A DNA stretch of 64,000 bases from Rhizobium metallidurans. Its GTDB lineage: Bacteria; Pseudomonadota; Alphaproteobacteria; Rhizobiales; Rhizobiaceae. Below, in pieces: positions 15,001 to 20,138 of the stretch (its first letter is position 1; each line of letters opens with the position of its first letter). The stretch spans positions 496,001 to 560,000 of the forward strand of contig NZ_JACIDW010000001.1 in the NCBI RefSeq assembly GCF_014196505.1. The letters run 5' to 3'. A program made the position numbers and the translations under genes. The notes under the pieces are model-generated. The model was given only the letters and a program-made list of their open reading frames with translations, had not been told where the DNA came from and did no database searches.

Positions 15001-18000
15001 GGCGGCACGGTGTTGACGGGCGCGTCGTTGACAGGGTTGACCACGATCGTCACGGTCGCGGTTTCCGTCACGCCGCCCGAAGTAACCGTATAGGTGAAGC
15101 TCGTCGTGCCGTTGAAATTGGCGGCCGGCGTGTAGGTAATCGTGCCATCGGCGGCGAAGGTGACCGTACCCTGGCCTGCCGGGGGCTGCGTAACAGACGT
15201 GATCGCCCTTCCCGCATTCTCGAAATTGTCGGCCGAGGCACCGTTCGTGCCCGTGATGGCGTTGAAGGTGATGGCGGTGTCTTCGTTGGTCGTCAGGTTG
15301 TCGGCGACGATATCGACGACCGGCGTGATTGATATCGCCACCGTATCGGTGTCGGTCAGGGTGCCATCGGTCGTCTGGACCGTCAGCTGCGCCGCGCCGT
15401 TATAATCGGCGGTGGCGGTGTAAGTCAGGCCCGCCAGCGCCGCGTTGATCTGCGCCGCCGTGCCCGACAGCCGGACGGTCGACGTGCCGTTGTTGGCGAT
15501 CGTCGCCCCGGTTCCCGTCGTCACGTTGGCGATGCCGTTGGTGACGGTAACCGTCGTGGTCAGCGTATCGCCGTCGACATCGGCGACCGACACGCCGGAT
15601 ACGACAAGCGGCGTATCCTCGGCAACGGTCTGCGCGCCCGGAACGGTATTAACCGGCGCGTCGTTGACCGGCACGATGGTCACGTTGACAGTCGCCGTCT
15701 CGGTCACGCCGCCGGAGGTGACCGTATATGTGAAGCTGGTGCTGCCGTTGACGTTGGCGGATGGCGTGAAGGTCAGCGTGCCATCGGCGTTGAGGCGAAC
15801 CGTGCCGCTGGCGACGTTGACCACGCCGTTCGCGACGATGGCCGAGCCATTGATAGCCGTGATCGTGTGGCCGGCGTTTTCGAAGCTGTCGTTGGCATCG
15901 ACGGCGATGACGACCGCCGTGTCCTCGTTGGTCGTGGCCGTATCGTTGGCGATGTCCGCGACCGCTGTCACCGAAATGGTCTGCGTATCCGTGTCGGTCA
16001 GCTGCCCATCGCTGCTGGTCATCGTCAGCGTCACGCTGCCGTTGAAATCGGCCACCGGGGCGTAATTCGGCCGCGCGGTGCTCGCCAGATAGGCGTTGAT
16101 GCTGGAAAGCGTGCCAGACAGCGTGATCGTGGCGGTGCCCGAGCCGGTGACGGTCACGCCGGAACCGCTTGCGGCCGTCAGCACGCCGGAGCCGACCGAC
16201 AGCGTCACCGTCGCCGTGCCCGAACCGATGTCGGGGTCGGCCACCGACAGGCCGGTCAGCGACAGCGTTCCGTCCTCGCTCACAGTCCAGCCGCCCGTGG
16301 GCAGCGTGTTGACCGGCGCGTCGTTGACGGGCGTGACCGCGACCGTCGTCACGGCCGTGTTCGATGACGCCGCACCGTCGGATACGGTGACGTTGATCGA
16401 TCGGGTCACCGCACCCGGATCGTCGGAGGTCGAAGCATAGCGGATCTGGCCGAGCGCCGTCTGGTAGGCGGCCTTGGTCGCCGAACCGGTCAAGGTGAGC
16501 GTAAAGGTCGAAGCGTTGTAGCTGGCGGTGATGCCTGATGGCAAAGTGCCGGTGACCGAGAGCACGTCGCCCGCCTGCCCATTCGAAATGACGATCGTCG
16601 CCGATGCCATGTTGGCGTTGTCGACGTCGGCAACGAGAACGCCGGCGTTGACGATGGCGACCCCGGCGGCGTTTTCCGTGTAGCTGGTCGCGTAGCCGGT
16701 GCCGGCCGCCGATGTATCGAGGTCGAGCGTCGGCGCGTCGTTGACGGCGATGACGGTGATGGTTGCCGTGTCCACGTCGGTCAGCGCGCCGCCCGAGCCG
16801 GTGTTGCCGCCGTCATTGGTCGTCATCGTTAGTGTCACCGCGCCGTTGAAGTCGGCCACCGGCGTGTAGACCGGTCGCGCGGTGCTGGCGAGATAGGCAT
16901 TGATGCTGGCAAGCGTGCCCGACAGCGTCAGCGACGAGGTGCCGGAGCCGCTGATCGTCACACCTGAGCCGGATACTGCGGTCAGCTGCCCGGAATTGAC
17001 CCCGAGCACGACGGTCATCGTGCCGCTGCCGGCATCGACATCCGAGATCGCAAGCCCAGTCAGCGCAAGCGCCGTATCCTCGTTGACCGACCAGCCGCCC
17101 GCCGGCAGCGTGTTGACTGGCGCGTCGTTGACGGGATCGATGGTGATGGTGCGCGTGTCGACATCGGTGAGCGCGCCGCCGGAGCCCGTATTGCCGCCGT
17201 CATTGGTCGTCATCGTCAGCGTTACCGAGCCGCTGGCATTGGCGGCCGGATTGAATTGCGGAGCGGCGGCGGAGGCCAGATAGGCGTTGATCGCAGAAAG
17301 CGTGCCCGAGAGGGTGAGCGAGGTCGATCCCGATCCGGAGACCGTGACACCGGCGCCCGAGCTCGCCGAGACCGTGCCACCCGAAACGGCAAGCGTTACC
17401 GTCATCGTGCCGGTGCCGGCATCGACGTCGGAAATCGACAGGCCGGAGAGCGCTATCGCGGTATCCTCGCTGGTGCTCCAGCCGGATGCCGGCAGGCTGT
17501 TGACCGGCGCATCGTTGACGGCGCTGACATTGACCGTGACGGTCGCCGTCTCGGTGACACCGCCCGAGGTGACCGTGTAGGTGAAGGTCGTCTGCCCATT
17601 GAAGTTCGCGGCTGGCGTATAGACCAGCGTCCCATCCGCGGCGAAGGTGACGCTGCCCTGTCCGGCCGGCGGCTGCGTGACCGACGTGACGGCGCGGCCG
17701 GGGTCCTTGAAGGTATCGGCCGTGGCGCCATTCGTCCCGGTGATGACGTTGAAGGTGATTGCCGTGTCTTCCGCGGTCGCTACCGTGTCCGGCGTGATAT
17801 CGGCCACCGGCGTAACAGTGATCGCGACATTGTCCGTGTCGGTCAGCGAACCGTCGGACGTGGAAACGACGAGCGTGTCCGAGCCGTTATAGTCGGCGCG
17901 GCCGGTGTAGCGCAGCGAGGCGAGCACGCTGTTGACCTGCGCGAGCGTGCCCGAGACGGTGACCGATGCGGTCCCGTTCCCCGTCACGGTTCCCGCGATG

Positions 18001-20138
18001 ACCGAGGGCGACAGCGTACCATTCGCGACCGACAGCGTGACCGTGACGGAGCCGCTGTCGACGTCGCTCACGGAAATGCCGGAGATCGCGGTCTGCACGT
18101 CCTCGTTCAGCGTCACTGACGTCGGCACGGTATTCACCGGCGCGTCGTTGACGGCGATGACGTTGACGATGGCGACCGCGACGTTCGAATTGGCGGCGCC
18201 GTCATTGACCGTGACGTTGACGCTGCGCGGTGTGGTGGACGGATTTTCCGAGCTCGACAGGAAACGGATCTGCTGCAGCGCGGTCTCGTAGCTGGCGCGC
18301 TGAGCCGAGCCCGTGAGCGTCAGGGTGAAGGTCGCGGCATTGTAGCTCGCGGTGATGCCTGAGGGCAGCGTGCCTGCCACGGCCAGAATGTCGCCAGCCT
18401 GACCGTTGCTGATGACCGCCGACAGCGAGGCCATGTTGGCGCTATCGATATCGGTAATCACGCCATCGGTATCGGCAATCGCAACACCGGCATCGTTTTC
18501 GGTATAGGTCGTGGTGAAGCCGGTGCCGGCGCCCGATGCGTCGAGATCGAGGATCGGCGCATCATTGACGGGCGTGATGTTGATCACCGCCGTATCGGTA
18601 TCGGTGAGCGGACCGCCGGTGCCGAAATTGCCGAGGTCGCTGGTCGTCATCGTCACGGTGACGCTGCCGTTGGCGTCGGCCACCGGCACATAGACGGGCG
18701 CGGCGCTGGATGCCAGGTAGGCGTTGAGATTGGCAAGCGTGCCCGTTAGCACCAGCGTGCCGGTACCCGAACCGGAGACGGTGACGGAACCGCCGGCCGT
18801 GGCCGTCAGCACGCCTGTCGGCACCTGCAGCCGGACGGTCATCGAGCCCGTTCCGGCATCCGGATCGGCGATCGACAGGCCGGTCAGCGCGACGCTGGTG
18901 TCTTCGTTGGTCGTCCAGCTCACGGGCAGCGTATTGACCGGCGCGTCGTTGACGGCGGTGATCGAAACGGCGGTGACGGCGGTGTTGGAATTGGCTGCGC
19001 CGTCATTGACGGTAACGCTGATGTTGCGCGATGCGGCGGCGCCGTTCAGCGTCGGGTTGTCGGAGCTTGAGGTGTAGAGAACCTGGCGCAGGGCGGCCTC
19101 GTAGTTGGCCTTGGTGGCCGAGCCCGTCAGCGTCAGGGTGAAGGTGGTGGCGTTGTAGCTGGCGGTGATCCCCGCTGGCAGGGTGCCGGTGACCATGAGG
19201 AGGTCGCCCGCCTGGCCATTGGTGATCACGATCGCGGCCGAGGCCATGTTGGCATTGTCGACGTCGATGACGCTGCTGTTGGTGTTGGAGATCGCGACGC
19301 CGGTGGCATTTTCCGTGTAACCGACCGAATAGCCGGTTCCGGTCGTCGAGCCGTCGAGATCCAGAACAGGCGCGTCGTTGACCGGGTTGATGACGATGTT
19401 GCGCGTATCGACATCGGTGAGCGCGCCGCCCGTGCCGGTGTTGCCGTTGTCGTTGGTCGTCATGGTCAGCACGACGGTGCCGTTGGCATCGGCGACGGGA
19501 ACGTAGACGGGGGCGGAAGCCGAGGCGAGATAGGCGTTGATATTGGCGAGCGTACCGGTCAGCACCACAGTGCCGGTTCCCGACCCCGAAACGCCGACGC
19601 TGCCGCCGGCCGTCGCCGTGATCGTGCCGGAGGCGACGCTCAGCGTCACCGTCATCGAGCCAGCACCGGCGTCGAGGTCGGTGACAGAGAGGCCTGTCAG
19701 CGCCAGGCTGGTATCCTCGTTCGTCGTCCAGCTGGCCGGCAGGTTGTTGACCGGTGCATCGTTGACCGCGACCACCGAGATGGTGGAGGTCGCGACGGCC
19801 GAGGACAGGCCGCCATCGTTGACCGTGACATTGACGACGCGCGGCGTCGTGCTCGGATTGTCGCCGGTGTTGGAGAAGGTGATGGCCTTGATCGCCGCGG
19901 CATAACTCGCCTTGGTGGCCGAGCCCGTCAGCGTGACGGTGACCTGCCCGGCGACTGTCGTATCGACCGATCCGGTGATGCCGCTCGGCAAGGTTCCGAC
20001 CGTGAGCACGTCGCCGGCCTGCGCGTTGGTGAGCACGATTGTCGCCGAGCGCATGTTGGTGCTGTCGAGATCGCGCACGTCGGTCGCGGTGCTGCCGATC
20101 GACACGCCGGCACCGTTTTCCGTATAGGTCGTCGTGTA
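1..20138 (-). repeat. Tandem cadherin-like / Ig-like module array
   Basis: This is the repetitive part of the giant gene. VNDAP-type linkers, seen on the plus strand as gcgtcgttgac variants, recur near 150, 690, 970, 1510 and 1790. The usual spacing is about 275-290 bases, giving modules of about 93-97 residues. Three module types are visible. One is cadherin-like, with DGTYTYTPAANYNGTDSF and FTYTVSDG. One resembles dystroglycan-type cadherin or putative Ig domains, with PPGLxFDPxTGxISGTLD (for example 6280-6480). One is NEDTSLALTGLSVxD followed by a GSGTGT strand and LANINAYLASA (for example 17000-19750). At about 95-100 residues each, roughly 65-75 modules are in the window. DxDGD loops suggest calcium-dependent stiffening. 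Confidence 0.85.
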
